Numbered from the stretch's first letter, positions 30,691 to 40,715 are shown. The stretch: 64,000 bases of DNA from Pluralibacter sp. UBA7423 (GCA_002470465.1 DKMD01000025.1:186001-250000); one strand, 5' to 3'. The notes: generated by a model from the sequence alone, not told the origin. Numbers and translations: made by a program.

Positions 30691-30749
30691 CTTACCCTGG
30701 CGCGTAAACCCTAATGTGGCTGCATATCACACCATCATTAGAGGTTTAT

Positions 30750-32141
30750 ATGAGTCACACTTCCGCTTCGGAAAAGGATAAAGGCGCCGTCATTACTGAC
30801 TGGCGCCCTGAAGACCCGGCCTTCTGGCAAACTCGCGGTCACCGCGTAGCCAGCCGTAACCTGTGGATTTCCGTCCCCTGTTTGCTTCTCGCGTTCTGCG
30901 TCTGGATGTTGTTCAGTGCCGTTGCGGTAAACCTCAATAAAGTCGGTTTCAACTTCTCAACCGATCAGCTGTTTATGCTGACCGCGCTGCCAGGCCTTTC
31001 CGGCGCGCTGCTACGTGTACCTTACGCGTTTATGGTGCCTATCTTTGGCGGTCGCCGTTGGACGGCATTCAGCACAGGGATCATGATTGTGCCTTGCGTG
31101 TGGCTGGGCTTTGCCGTACAGGATCCGACCACCCCGTTTAGCGTCTTCATGATCATCTCGCTGCTGTGCGGTTTCGCAGGCGCTAACTTTGCCTCCAGCA
31201 TGGCAAACATCAGCTTCTTCTTCCCGAAAGAGAAGCAGGGTGGTGCGCTCGGTGTTAACGGTGGCCTCGGCAACATGGGCGTGAGCGTAATGCAGCTCGT
31301 AGCGCCGCTGGTCGTCGGCATGTCCATCTTCGCTATTTTTGGTGGTAACGGCGTTGCACAGCCGAACGGCTCAACGCTTTTCCTTGAAAACGCAGCATGG
31401 ATTTGGGTTCCGTTCCTGATCGTCTTCACCCTCGCGGCCTGGTTCGGTATGAACGACCTGTCTGCGTCTAAAGCGTCCCTCAGCGAGCAGCTGCCGGTGC
31501 TTAAGCGCGGCCATCTGTGGATCATGGCGGTGCTTTATCTGGCGACTTTCGGCTCGTTCATTGGTTTCTCTGCCGGGTTTGCGATGCTGTCCAAAACCCA
31601 GTTCCCGAATGTGAACATTCTGCACTTTGCCTTCTTCGGACCGTTTGTCGGCGCGCTGGCGCGTTCTCTTGGCGGCGGCATTTCTGACCGCCTGGGCGGA
31701 ACCCGCGTGACGCTGATTAACTTTATTGCGATGGCCATCTTCACGGCACTGCTGTTCCTGACGCTGCCAACCAACGGCCAGGGCGGTAACTTCGTGGCGT
31801 TCTTCACGGTCTTCATGGGCCTGTTCGTGACGGCCGGTCTGGGAAGCGCATCCACCTTCCAGATGATCTCCGTCATTTTCCGTAAGTTGACCATGGATCG
31901 TGTGAAAGCGCAGGGCGGCAGCGAAGAGCATGCGCTGCGTGAAGCGGCAACGGATACCGCAGCGGCACTGGGCTTTATCTCCGCTATTGGCGCCGTCGGC
32001 GGCTTCTTTATCCCGAAATCTTTCGGTATCTCGCTGGATATGACTGGCTCTCCGGCTGGCGCAATGAAAATTTTCCTCGTGTTCTATATTGCCTGTGTGG
32101 TCATCACCTGGGCGGTATACGGGCGTAAAACAAAAAAATAA
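30750..32141 (+). CDS. narK: NarK, nitrate/nitrite antiporter
   Basis: 463 residues, the E. coli length, from ATG 30750 with GAGG at 30741-30744. It is a major facilitator protein with twelve helices. The nitrate-binding arginines are in GALLRVPYAF and ALARSLGGGISDRLGG, and the glycine-rich nitrate signatures GFAGANFASSMANIS and GLFVTAGLGSAS are present. It exchanges external nitrate for internal nitrite during anaerobic respiration. It is divergent from narXL and upstream of narGHJI. Confidence 0.98.
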   Translation: MSHTSASEKDKGAVITDWRPEDPAFWQTRGHRVASRNLWISVPCLLLAFCVWMLFSAVAVNLNKVGFNFSTDQLFMLTALPGLSGALLRVPYAFMVPIFGGRRWTAFSTGIMIVPCVWLGFAVQDPTTPFSVFMIISLLCGFAGANFASSMANISFFFPKEKQGGALGVNGGLGNMGVSVMQLVAPLVVGMSIFAIFGGNGVAQPNGSTLFLENAAWIWVPFLIVFTLAAWFGMNDLSASKASLSEQLPVLKRGHLWIMAVLYLATFGSFIGFSAGFAMLSKTQFPNVNILHFAFFGPFVGALARSLGGGISDRLGGTRVTLINFIAMAIFTALLFLTLPTNGQGGNFVAFFTVFMGLFVTAGLGSASTFQMISVIFRKLTMDRVKAQGGSEEHALREAATDTAAALGFISAIGAVGGFFIPKSFGISLDMTGSPAGAMKIFLVFYIACVVITWAVYGRKTKK

Positions 32142-32160
32142 GTCTGACTTTTTGATTATC

Positions 32161-32189
32161 AGGGCGCGAGAGATTGCGCCCTTTTTTTT
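32161..32189 (+). terminator. terminator of narK
   Basis: AGGGCGC and GCGCCCT form a stem followed by eight T. In Salmonella the narK 3' region yields the sRNA NarS, and a terminator of this kind would be its 3' end. Confidence 0.9.
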
Positions 32190-32262
32190 GCGTTGAGCGC
32201 ACCGGGCTCCGCTGCTTTTGTTGATTCATGTCAGCCATCCTTCCCGTCGTCTCACTCCCTAA

Positions 32263-32426
32263 TACCACTTAATAACTATCACCCTGCTGAAGCTCAGTGC
32301 TTTTGAATGCATATTGATAAAAACCATTTAAAAACAGATAGATAAAAAATAAAATTCACTAATACTTTATGGGTATCTCCTGGCTTTGCGCACTTTTGCA
32401 TTCCGGCCCGCCTTGATCGCCATCAA
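32263..32426 (+). promoter_or_regulatory. narGHJI control region (NarL, IHF-like, FNR)
   Basis: FNR site TTGATCGCCATCAA lies at 32413-32426. Taking it as -41.5 puts the start near 32461. TACCACT at 32263-32269 then falls at about -195. The A-rich IHF-like tract near 32330-32350 falls at about -125, and ATGGGTA (reverse of TACCCAT, 32369-32375) at about -89. These are the places of the upstream NarL, IHF and proximal NarL elements in E. coli. Confidence 0.8.
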
Positions 32427-32517
32427 TTCTCAACCTCTTTCAGAGGGTTACCTTCGCCGCAATTGTTGCAATGTCGATTTATCAGAGAGCCAACAGGCTC
32501 CAAACAGGAGAAACCCG

Positions 32518-35500
32518 ATGAGCAAATTTCTGGACCGGTTTCGCTACTTCAAGCAGAAGGGCGAAACTTTTGCCGATGGGCACGGTCAGCTTCTGGAAAC
32601 TAACCGGGACTGGGAAGATGGATACCGCCAGCGCTGGCAGCATGACAAGGTGGTACGCTCCACCCACGGTGTAAACTGCACCGGGTCATGCAGCTGGAAA
32701 ATCTACGTCAAAAACGGCCTGGTAACCTGGGAAACCCAGCAGACCGACTATCCGCGCACTCGCCCAGACCTGCCAAATCACGAGCCTCGCGGCTGTCCGC
32801 GTGGAGCGAGCTACTCCTGGTATCTCTACAGCGCCAACCGTCTGAAATATCCGCTGATGCGCAAACGCCTGATGAAAATGTGGCGTGAGGCAAAAGTACA
32901 ACACCCGGATCCAGTTAACGCCTGGGCATCCATCATTGAAGATGCCGATAAAGCGAAAAGCTTCAAACAGGCGCGCGGCCGCGGCGGATTCGTTCGCTCC
33001 TCCTGGCAGGAAGTGAACGAGCTGATTGCCGCGTCTAACGTCTATACCGTCAAAACCTACGGTCCTGACCGCGTCGCGGGCTTCTCGCCAATTCCGGCGA
33101 TGTCGATGGTGTCTTACGCCGCAGGCGCGCGTTACCTTTCCCTGCTTGGTGGCACCTGCCTGAGCTTCTACGACTGGTACTGTGACCTGCCGCCTGCTTC
33201 TCCGCAGACGTGGGGCGAGCAGACCGACGTGCCGGAATCTGCTGACTGGTACAACTCCTCGTACATCATTGCCTGGGGCTCGAACGTCCCGCAGACCCGT
33301 ACGCCGGATGCCCACTTCTTCACTGAAGTTCGCTACAAAGGTACTAAAACCGTTGCGGTGACGCCGGACTATGCCGAAATCGCCAAGCTGTGCGATCTGT
33401 GGCTGGCGCCGAAGCAGGGTACCGATGCCGCGATGGCGCTGGCGATGGGCCACGTCATGCTGCGTGAATTCCACCTCGATAAACCAAGCCAGTACTTTAC
33501 CGACTACGTGCGTCGCTACACTGATATGCCGATGCTGGTGGCGCTGGAAGAGCGTGAGGGTTTCTACGCCGCAGGCCGTATGCTCCGAGCCTCTGACCTC
33601 GTTGACGGTCTGGGCCAGGAACAGAACCCTGAATGGAAAACCGTTGCCTTTAATGACAACGGCGAAATGACCGTACCAAACGGCTCCATCGGCTTCCGCT
33701 GGGGCGACAAAGGCAAATGGAACCTCGAGCAGCGTGATGGCAAAAGCGGCGAAGAAGTTCAGCTGCGTCTCTCCATGCTTGGCAGCCACGACGAGATTGC
33801 CGAAGTGGGCTTCCCGTACTTCGGCGGCGATGGCACCGAGCACTTTGCCAGCGTCGAGCTGGAAAACATCCTGCTGCATAAGCTGCCGGTAAAACGTATT
33901 CAGATGGCTGATGGCACCACTCAGCTGGTGACCACCGTTTACGATCTGACTATGGCGAACTACGGTCTGGATCGCGGCCTCGGTGATGATAACTGCGCCA
34001 CCAGCTACGACGATGTGAAAGCTTACACGCCAGCCTGGGCAGAAAAAATCACCGGTGTATCCCGTGCGCAGATCATTCGTACCGCGCGCGAATTTGCGGA
34101 TAACGCTGATAAAACGCACGGTCGTTCGATGATCATCGTTGGTGCCGGTCTGAACCACTGGTATCACCTCGATATGAACTATCGCGGGATCATCAATATG
34201 CTGATCTTCTGCGGCTGCGTTGGACAGAGCGGCGGCGGCTGGGCGCACTACGTGGGCCAGGAAAAGCTGCGTCCGCAGACCGGCTGGACTCCGCTGGCGT
34301 TTGCGCTGGACTGGAACCGTCCGCCTCGTCACATGAACAGCACCTCCTATTTCTATAACCACTCAAGCCAGTGGCGTTACGAAACCGTAACCGCGCAGGA
34401 GCTGCTGTCACCGATGGCGGATAAATCCCGCTACAGCGGCCATCTGCTCGACTTCAACGTGCGTGCGGAGCGTATGGGCTGGCTGCCGTCTGCGCCGCAG
34501 CTCGGCACCAACCCGCTGACCATCAAAGCGGAAGCGGAAAAAGCGGGCATGTCTCCGGTCGATTTCACCGTGAAATCCCTGAAAGAGGGCTCGATGCATT
34601 TCGCCTCCGAGCGTCCGGACAACGGTAAAAACCACCCGCGCAACATGTTTATCTGGCGTTCAAACCTGCTGGGCTCCTCCGGTAAAGGTCATGAATACAT
34701 GCTGAAGTACCTGCTGGGTACCGAACACGGCATTCAGGGCAAAGACCTGGGCGTGCAGGGCGGCATGAAGCCAGAAGAAGTGGAATGGGTGGACAACGGC
34801 CTCGACGGCAAACTGGATCTGGTGGTGACGCTGGACTTCCGTCTGTCGAGCACCTGCCTGTTCTCCGACATCGTACTGCCGACCGCGACCTGGTATGAAA
34901 AAGACGATATGAATACCTCGGATATGCATCCGTTTATTCATCCACTGTCTGCGGCCGTTGATCCAGCCTGGGAATCAAAAAGCGACTGGGAAATCTACAA
35001 AGCGATCGCGAAGAAATTCTCCGAAGTCTGCGTAGGTCATCTGGGCAAAGAAACTGACGTCGTTACGCTGCCAATTCAGCACGACTCCGCGGCAGAGCTG
35101 GCCCAGCCGCTGGACGTGAAAGACTGGAAGAAAGGCGAATGCGACCTGATCCCAGGGAAAACCGCGCCGCACATTATGACCGTCGAGCGCGACTATCCGG
35201 CGACGTATGAGCGTTTTACCTCCATCGGCCCGCTGATGGAAAAAATCGGTAACGGCGGCAAGGGCATCGCCTGGAACACCCAGAGCGAAATGGATCTGCT
35301 GCGCAAGCTTAATTACACCAAAGCGGAAGGCCCGGCCAAAGGCCAGCCAATGCTGAATACGGCAATCGATGCCGCCGAGATGATCCTGACTCTGGCGCCG
35401 GAAACGAACGGTCAGGTGGCGGTGAAAGCGTGGGCGGCGCTGAGCGAGTTTACCGGGCGCGACCTTACGCATCTGGCGGTGAATAAAGAGGAAGAGAAAA

Positions 35501-36261
35501 TTCGCTTCCGCGATATTCAGGCTCAGCCGCGCAAAATTATCTCCAGCCCAACCTGGTCGGGCCTGGAAGATGAGCATGTCTCTTATAACGCCTGCTACAC
35601 CAACGTTCATGAGCTGATCCCATGGCGTACTCTGTCAGGTCGTCAGTCTCTGTATCAGGATCACCAGTGGATGCGTGATTTTGGTGAGAGCCTGCTGGTT
35701 TATCGTCCGCCAATTGATACGCGTTCGGTGAAAGAGGTCATGGGTCAGAAGTCCAACGGCAACCCTGAAAAGGCGCTGAACTTCCTGACGCCGCACCAGA
35801 AATGGGGCATCCACTCCACCTACAGCGATAACCTGCTGATGCTGACCCTGGGGCGCGGCGGTCCGATCGTCTGGATGAGCGAGGCGGATGCTAAAGACCT
35901 GGGTATCGAAGATAACGACTGGATCGAAGTGTTTAACAGCAACGGCGCGCTGACCGCACGTGCGGTAGTGAGCCAGCGTGTACCGGCCGGGATGACCATG
36001 ATGTATCACGCGCAGGAACGTATCGTGAACCTGCCTGGCTCTGAAATTACTCAGCAGCGCGGCGGTATTCATAACTCCGTCACGCGTATTACGCCGAAAC
36101 CTACCCATATGATTGGCGGCTATGCGCAGCTGGCGTACGGCTTTAACTACTACGGCACCGTCGGCTCTAACCGTGATGAGTTCGTAGTGGTACGTAAGAT
36201 GAAGAACATTGACTGGTTAGACGGTGAAGGTAATGACCAGGTACAGGAGAGCGTAAAATGA
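32518..36261 (+). CDS. narG: Respiratory nitrate reductase alpha subunit
   Basis: 1247 residues, the E. coli length, from ATG 32518 (MSKFLDRFRYFKQKGE) with AGGAG upstream. The FS0 iron-sulfur ligands are in THGVNCTGSCSW and PRGCPRGASY. The Asp coordinating Mo-bis-MGD is expected in the conserved domain near 222 (WYNSSYIIAWGSNVPQTRTPD region). It reduces nitrate to nitrite at the cytoplasmic face. It overlaps narH by four bases and heads the operon. Confidence 0.99.
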   Translation: MSKFLDRFRYFKQKGETFADGHGQLLETNRDWEDGYRQRWQHDKVVRSTHGVNCTGSCSWKIYVKNGLVTWETQQTDYPRTRPDLPNHEPRGCPRGASYSWYLYSANRLKYPLMRKRLMKMWREAKVQHPDPVNAWASIIEDADKAKSFKQARGRGGFVRSSWQEVNELIAASNVYTVKTYGPDRVAGFSPIPAMSMVSYAAGARYLSLLGGTCLSFYDWYCDLPPASPQTWGEQTDVPESADWYNSSYIIAWGSNVPQTRTPDAHFFTEVRYKGTKTVAVTPDYAEIAKLCDLWLAPKQGTDAAMALAMGHVMLREFHLDKPSQYFTDYVRRYTDMPMLVALEEREGFYAAGRMLRASDLVDGLGQEQNPEWKTVAFNDNGEMTVPNGSIGFRWGDKGKWNLEQRDGKSGEEVQLRLSMLGSHDEIAEVGFPYFGGDGTEHFASVELENILLHKLPVKRIQMADGTTQLVTTVYDLTMANYGLDRGLGDDNCATSYDDVKAYTPAWAEKITGVSRAQIIRTAREFADNADKTHGRSMIIVGAGLNHWYHLDMNYRGIINMLIFCGCVGQSGGGWAHYVGQEKLRPQTGWTPLAFALDWNRPPRHMNSTSYFYNHSSQWRYETVTAQELLSPMADKSRYSGHLLDFNVRAERMGWLPSAPQLGTNPLTIKAEAEKAGMSPVDFTVKSLKEGSMHFASERPDNGKNHPRNMFIWRSNLLGSSGKGHEYMLKYLLGTEHGIQGKDLGVQGGMKPEEVEWVDNGLDGKLDLVVTLDFRLSSTCLFSDIVLPTATWYEKDDMNTSDMHPFIHPLSAAVDPAWESKSDWEIYKAIAKKFSEVCVGHLGKETDVVTLPIQHDSAAELAQPLDVKDWKKGECDLIPGKTAPHIMTVERDYPATYERFTSIGPLMEKIGNGGKGIAWNTQSEMDLLRKLNYTKAEGPAKGQPMLNTAIDAAEMILTLAPETNGQVAVKAWAALSEFTGRDLTHLAVNKEEEKIRFRDIQAQPRKIISSPTWSGLEDEHVSYNACYTNVHELIPWRTLSGRQSLYQDHQWMRDFGESLLVYRPPIDTRSVKEVMGQKSNGNPEKALNFLTPHQKWGIHSTYSDNLLMLTLGRGGPIVWMSEADAKDLGIEDNDWIEVFNSNGALTARAVVSQRVPAGMTMMYHAQERIVNLPGSEITQQRGGIHNSVTRITPKPTHMIGGYAQLAYGFNYYGTVGSNRDEFVVVRKMKNIDWLDGEGNDQVQESVK

Positions 36262-37793
36262 AGATTCGTTCACAAGTCGGCATGGTGCTGAATCTCGACA
36301 AATGCATCGGCTGTCATACCTGTTCAGTCACCTGTAAAAACGTCTGGACCAGCCGCGAAGGCGTAGAATACGCGTGGTTCAATAACGTCGAAACCAAGCC
36401 GGGCCTCGGTTTCCCGAACGACTGGGAAAACCAGGAGAAATGGAAAGGCGGCTGGATCCGTAAAATCAACGGCAAACTGGTGCCGCGCATGGGTAACAAA
36501 GCGCTGCTGCTGGGGAAAATTTTCGCCAACCCGCATCTGCCGGGCATCGATGACTACTACGAGCCGTTTGATTTCGACTACCAGACGCTGCACAAAGCAG
36601 GCGAGAGCAAGCATCAGCCGATTGCCCGTCCTCGCTCGCTGATTACCGGCCAGCGTATGGACAAAATCACCGCGGGCCCGAACTGGGAAGACGATCTGGG
36701 CGGCGAATTTGAAAAGCTCTCCCGTGATAAAAACTTCGAGAACATCCAGAAGGAGATGTACGGCCAGTTCGAAAACACCTTCATGATGTACATGCCGCGC
36801 CTGTGCGAACACTGCCTGAACCCGGCGTGTGTAGCGACCTGCCCGAGCGGTGCGATTTACAAGCGTGAAGAAGACGGCATCGTGCTGATCGACCAGGACA
36901 AGTGCCGCGGCTGGCGTATGTGCATCACCGGCTGCCCGTACAAGAAGATCTACTTCAACTGGAAGAGCGGTAAATCTGAGAAGTGCATCTTCTGCTATCC
37001 GCGTATCGAAGCCGGTCAGCCGACCGTCTGCTCCGAAACCTGCGTGGGGCGTATCCGCTACCTCGGCGTGCTGCTGTATGACGCAGACGCGATTGAGCAG
37101 GCAGCGAGCACCGAGAGCGAGAAAGATCTCTATCAGCGTCAGTTGGACGTATTCCTCGATCCGAACGATCCAAAAGTGATTGAAGAAGCGCTCAAACAGG
37201 GCATTCCACAGAGCGTTATCGACGCCGCCCAGCAGTCGCCGGTGTACAAAATGGCGATGGACTGGAAGCTCGCTCTGCCGCTGCACCCGGAATACCGTAC
37301 TCTGCCAATGGTCTGGTACGTGCCGCCTCTGTCGCCAATTCAGTCCGCGGCAGACGCGGGTGAGATTGGCAGCAACGGCATTCTGCCGGACGTCGACAGC
37401 CTGCGCATTCCTGTGCAGTACCTGGCGAATATGCTGACTGCGGGCGACACCGCGCCGGTGCTGCGCGCCCTGAAGCGTATGCTGGCGATGCGTCACTACA
37501 AGCGTGCTGAAGCCGTTGACGGCGTGAACGACACCTCTGCGCTGGAAGAAGTCGGTCTGACGGAAGCGCAGGCGCAGGAAATGTACCGTTATCTGGCGAT
37601 CGCTAACTACGAAGATCGCTTTGTGGTACCGAGCAGCCATCGTGAGCTGGCCCGCGATGCATTCCCTGAGAAAAGCGGCTGCGGCTTTAGCTTCGGCGAC
37701 GGTTGCCACGGCTCCGATAGCTCGTACAACCTCTTCAACAGCCGTCGTATCGATGCCATCGATGTGACCAGCAAAACGGAGCGTCGGTCATGA
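36258..37793 (+). CDS. narH: Respiratory nitrate reductase beta subunit
   Basis: 511 residues. Four Cys groups bind three [4Fe-4S] and one [3Fe-4S] centre: CIGCHTCSVTCK, CEHCLNPACVATCPSG, CRGWRMCITGCPYKK (with the Trp that replaces a Cys ligand) and CIFCYPRIEAGQPTVCSETC. It passes electrons from NarI to NarG. It overlaps narG and narJ by four bases each. Confidence 0.99.
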   Translation: MKIRSQVGMVLNLDKCIGCHTCSVTCKNVWTSREGVEYAWFNNVETKPGLGFPNDWENQEKWKGGWIRKINGKLVPRMGNKALLLGKIFANPHLPGIDDYYEPFDFDYQTLHKAGESKHQPIARPRSLITGQRMDKITAGPNWEDDLGGEFEKLSRDKNFENIQKEMYGQFENTFMMYMPRLCEHCLNPACVATCPSGAIYKREEDGIVLIDQDKCRGWRMCITGCPYKKIYFNWKSGKSEKCIFCYPRIEAGQPTVCSETCVGRIRYLGVLLYDADAIEQAASTESEKDLYQRQLDVFLDPNDPKVIEEALKQGIPQSVIDAAQQSPVYKMAMDWKLALPLHPEYRTLPMVWYVPPLSPIQSAADAGEIGSNGILPDVDSLRIPVQYLANMLTAGDTAPVLRALKRMLAMRHYKRAEAVDGVNDTSALEEVGLTEAQAQEMYRYLAIANYEDRFVVPSSHRELARDAFPEKSGCGFSFGDGCHGSDSSYNLFNSRRIDAIDVTSKTERRS

Positions 37794-38500
37794 AAGAACT
37801 GATGATTGTCTCCCGCCTGCTGGAATACCCGGATGCTGCCCTGTGGCAGCATCAGCAGGAGCTTAATGAGGCGCTGGCAGAGTCTGACGTGCTGGCGAAG
37901 GAAGATGCCCAATCGCTGTGCGTGTTCGTTCGCGACCTGATGCAAAAAGATCTGCTCGACGTGCAGGCCGCCTACAGCGAGCTGTTCGATCGTGGCCGCG
38001 CGACTTCTCTGCTGCTGTTCGAACACGTGCACGGTGAATCCCGCGATCGTGGCCAGGCAATGGTCGACCTGATGGCTCAGTATTCTCAGCATGGGTTAGA
38101 ACTCGACAGCCGCGAGCTGCCGGATCACCTGCCGCTCTATCTGGAGTATCTGGCTCAGTTACCGCGCGAAGACGCGATTGGCGGCCTGCAGGATATCGCT
38201 CCGATTCTGGCACTGCTGAAGGCACGACTGGAGCAGCGCGAAAGCCATTATGCTGTGCTGTTTGATGTGCTGCTTAAGCTTGCCAGCACGGAAGTGGACA
38301 GCAGGAAGATGGCGGAACAAATTGCTGACGAAGCCCGTGATGATACGCCGCAGGCGCTGGATGCGGTCTGGGAAGAAGAGCAGGTGAAATTCTTCGCCGA
38401 CCAGGGATGTGCGGATTCAGACATCACCGCCCATCAGCGTCGCTTTGCGGGCGCGGTTGCACCGCAGTATCTGGATATCTCTACTGGAGGAGAGCGCTAA
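37790..38500 (+). CDS. narJ: NarJ, nitrate reductase assembly chaperone
   Basis: 236 residues as in E. coli; an all-helical TorD/NarJ family chaperone with the typical SRLLEYPD start, the [18 protein letters not shown] signature and [12 protein letters not shown]. It holds NarGH until the molybdenum cofactor is inserted and NarI attaches. The stop overlaps the narI start by one base (TAATG). Confidence 0.98.
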   Translation: MKELMIVSRLLEYPDAALWQHQQELNEALAESDVLAKEDAQSLCVFVRDLMQKDLLDVQAAYSELFDRGRATSLLLFEHVHGESRDRGQAMVDLMAQYSQHGLELDSRELPDHLPLYLEYLAQLPREDAIGGLQDIAPILALLKARLEQRESHYAVLFDVLLKLASTEVDSRKMAEQIADEARDDTPQALDAVWEEEQVKFFADQGCADSDITAHQRRFAGAVAPQYLDISTGGER

Positions 38501-39177
38501 TGCACTTCCTGAATATGTTCTTCTTTGACATTTATCCGTATATCGCCGGGACCGTATTCCTGGTCGGAAGCTGGTTGCGTTACGATTACGGGCAGTACAG
38601 CTGGCGTGCGGGATCGAGCCAGATGCTCGACAAAAAAGGAATGAATCTGGCCTCAAATCTGTTCCACCTTGGGATCCTCGGTGTGATTGCCGGTCATGCC
38701 TTCGGGATGCTGACTCCGCACTGGATGTATGAGGCCTGGCTGCCGCTGGAAGTGAAGCAGAAGATGGCGATGTTTGGCGGCGGTGCCGCTGGCGTTATAT
38801 GCCTGGTCGGCGGCGTATTGCTGCTGAAGCGCCGTCTGTTCAATCCGCGCGTGCGGGCAACCACCACCGGGGCAGACATTCTGGTCATGTCCGTACTGGT
38901 GATTCAGTGCCTGCTCGGTCTGCTGACGATTCCTTTCTCCGCTCAGCATATGGACGGCAGCGAAATGATGAAGCTGGTAGGTTGGGCGCAATCCGTGGTG
39001 ACCTTCCACGGCGGCGCATCGGCTCACCTGGACGGCGTAGCGTTTATCTTCCGTATGCACCTGGTGCTGGGGATGACGCTGTTCCTGCTGTTCCCGTTCT
39101 CGCGCCTGGTGCATATCTGGAGCGTGCCAGTAGAGTACCTGACACGCAAATACCAGATTGTTCGCGCCCGTCGCTGA
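38500..39177 (+). CDS. narI: Respiratory nitrate reductase gamma subunit (cytochrome b)
   Basis: 225 residues from ATG 38500. Five membrane helices carry the haem-binding histidines ([28 protein letters not shown] and FSRLVHIW near the end). It oxidises quinol and anchors NarGH to the membrane. The GGAGGAG site is inside the narJ end. The stop abuts the convergent transporter gene with no gap. Confidence 0.99.
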   Translation: MHFLNMFFFDIYPYIAGTVFLVGSWLRYDYGQYSWRAGSSQMLDKKGMNLASNLFHLGILGVIAGHAFGMLTPHWMYEAWLPLEVKQKMAMFGGGAAGVICLVGGVLLLKRRLFNPRVRATTTGADILVMSVLVIQCLLGLLTIPFSAQHMDGSEMMKLVGWAQSVVTFHGGASAHLDGVAFIFRMHLVLGMTLFLLFPFSRLVHIWSVPVEYLTRKYQIVRARR

Positions 39178-40074
39178 TCAACGCGCTTTCTGTTCAAGGC
39201 CCTGCGAATGCGGGGCCTTTTTCTTTGTGCCCCAGCCCAGATTATTGCCCGCCGCCGCCAGCAGAATGAGTATTCCCCCGAACATCTGCACCGCATTCAG
39301 CGTGTGGCCGAACACCGCTGCATCAACCGCAATCGCCACCAGTGGGTAAATAAAAGAGAGCGAGCCAATAATGGGCGTGGGCAGCTTCTGAATGGCGCTG
39401 TACAACAGCTGATACATAATGCCCGTATGCACGATCCCAAGCGTCAACAGGATTCCCCAGGGGGAGGCTACAGAAAGGTGGGTAAAGTGGGCGAGCGGTA
39501 GCAGCATGACAACTCCCGTCAGAACCTGAATCAACGCGATATGCTGCGGCGGAAGCGGATGAAGCCGACGGGCAATCATCGCCGTCAGGGCATAGAAGAA
39601 TGCGGCGCCGAGCGCCAGCATAATGCCGGTAAAGAGATGGGCGTTGTGGTGGGTGAGTTCGCTCGACAGCAGAACCACGACGCCCACAAACGCCAGCACC
39701 AGCCAACCCCATTTCACCAGCGCGACCCGTTCACCGAAAGCCATTCCCATCAGCACCAGCATAAACGGTTGGGTGTTGTAGACCACGGTCGACATGCCGA
39801 TGGAAATTTGCCCGTAGGCGGCAAACAGCAGCAGCCAGTTAATCACAAGCGCGATGCCGCCAGCGATCGCCAGAAGCAAGGTTTTACGGGTTAAACGGCT
39901 GAAGGGTTGCCTGCTGAGGATAATAAAGAGCAGAAGGGCGACGGCACCAACGGCACATCGCCAGAACACCACGTCGATCACGGGCAGGCCTGAGAGCAAC
40001 ACAAAAACGCCAATTGACCCCGAGATAAGCATTGCCAGGCTCATTTGCCAGATACCTGTATTACGTTCACACAT
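39178..40074 (-). CDS. EamA-family (DMT) transporter
   Basis: 298 residues from ATG 40074, with GGAGG five bases upstream (a start eight codons earlier lacks a site). It has ten hydrophobic helices in two EamA repeats: RCAVGAVALLLFIILS ... TQPFMLVLMGMAFGERV, then GIMLALGAAFFYALTAMIARR ... SLSFIYPLVAIAVDAAVFG. Such carriers export amino acids or other metabolites. A divergent Lrp-type regulator lies 107 bases away, a common pairing for amino-acid exporters, so an amino-acid substrate is likely. The narGHJI terminator hairpin lies inside its last codons. Confidence 0.92.
   Translation of the reverse strand: MCERNTGIWQMSLAMLISGSIGVFVLLSGLPVIDVVFWRCAVGAVALLLFIILSRQPFSRLTRKTLLLAIAGGIALVINWLLLFAAYGQISIGMSTVVYNTQPFMLVLMGMAFGERVALVKWGWLVLAFVGVVVLLSSELTHHNAHLFTGIMLALGAAFFYALTAMIARRLHPLPPQHIALIQVLTGVVMLLPLAHFTHLSVASPWGILLTLGIVHTGIMYQLLYSAIQKLPTPIIGSLSFIYPLVAIAVDAAVFGHTLNAVQMFGGILILLAAAGNNLGWGTKKKAPHSQGLEQKAR
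39196..39223 (+). terminator. terminator of narGHJI inside the convergent gene's end
   Basis: AAGGCCC (39196-39202) and GGGCCTT (39213-39219) form a stem followed by TTTTTCTTT. It lies 18 bases after the narI stop and within the coding end of the EamA gene, whose C-terminal KKKAPHSQGLEQKAR it specifies on the other strand. Confidence 0.75.
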
Positions 40075-40181
40075 AGACGCCTCCACAGTTGATGGCATTA
40101 TTGTGTGAAATCCGCTCCTGCGGTTACAGATTTGATATAAGGTAAAAGTGAGTTTTTTCTTTTTTAAATAAGGCCAATACG

Positions 40182-40625
40182 ATGGATTTCCTTATCGATG
40201 ATATCGACCGGGCAATTATTGCCTGTCTGACGAAAGATGCCCGGGTATCGCTGAAAGTGTTGAGTGCCCACGTCGGGCTGACGTCACCAAGTACCGCTGA
40301 GCGGCTCAAGCGTCTGGAAGAGCGGGGCGTCATTGAGGGATACAGCGCCAAAGTGAACCTGGCCGCGCTGGGCTATACCTTGCAGGCGCTGGTCCGGGTC
40401 AAACCGCTACCTGGCGCGCTGCTCAAAGTGGAGAGATATCTCCAGGCGATGACGCAATGCATTGAATGCGACAAGGTAACCGGGGAGGACTGCTTTGTGG
40501 CCAGGCTGGTCGTGAAGGATATCGCTCAGTTGGACACGCTGCTTGATGGACTCTCAGAGCTGGCGCAGTCCAATACGTCGATTGTGAAGAGTTCGCCTGT
40601 TGGGCGGCGGTTGCCTGGGGTTTAA
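40182..40625 (+). CDS. Lrp/AsnC-family regulator
   Basis: 147 residues. The N-terminal winged HTH (IDRAIIACLTKDARVSLKVLSAHVGLTSPSTAERLKRLEERG) is typical of Lrp/AsnC. A RAM/AsnC ligand domain follows (VNLAALGYTLQALVRV, CIECDKVTGEDCFVARLVV). Members sense amino acids as dimers or octamers. It is divergent from the EamA exporter; the 107-base gap between them holds an AT-rich stretch (40120-40165) suitable for a shared operator. Local control of the exporter is inferred. Confidence 0.92.
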   Translation: MDFLIDDIDRAIIACLTKDARVSLKVLSAHVGLTSPSTAERLKRLEERGVIEGYSAKVNLAALGYTLQALVRVKPLPGALLKVERYLQAMTQCIECDKVTGEDCFVARLVVKDIAQLDTLLDGLSELAQSNTSIVKSSPVGRRLPGV

Positions 40626-40637
40626 GGGCTGATTTCC

Positions 40638-40715
40638 GCCCGGTGGCGGCTTCGCCTTACCGTGCCTACGGTGACAGTACGTATTTGTAGCCGGTAAAAC
40701 GGAGTGCCACCGGGA
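40638..40715. repeat. REP pair (BIME) after the Lrp-type gene
   Basis: GCCCGGTGGCGGCTTCGCCT at 40638-40657 and following bases are a REP element. An inverted partner with TTTGTAGCCGG ... GTGCCACCGGG lies at 40684-40715. Oppositely oriented REPs of this type form a BIME. Confidence 0.8.

Noticed and set aside
32686-34362. A 558-codon open frame antisense to narG
   Set aside because: A shadow of the GC-rich narG coding strand; no start signal and no domain recognised.
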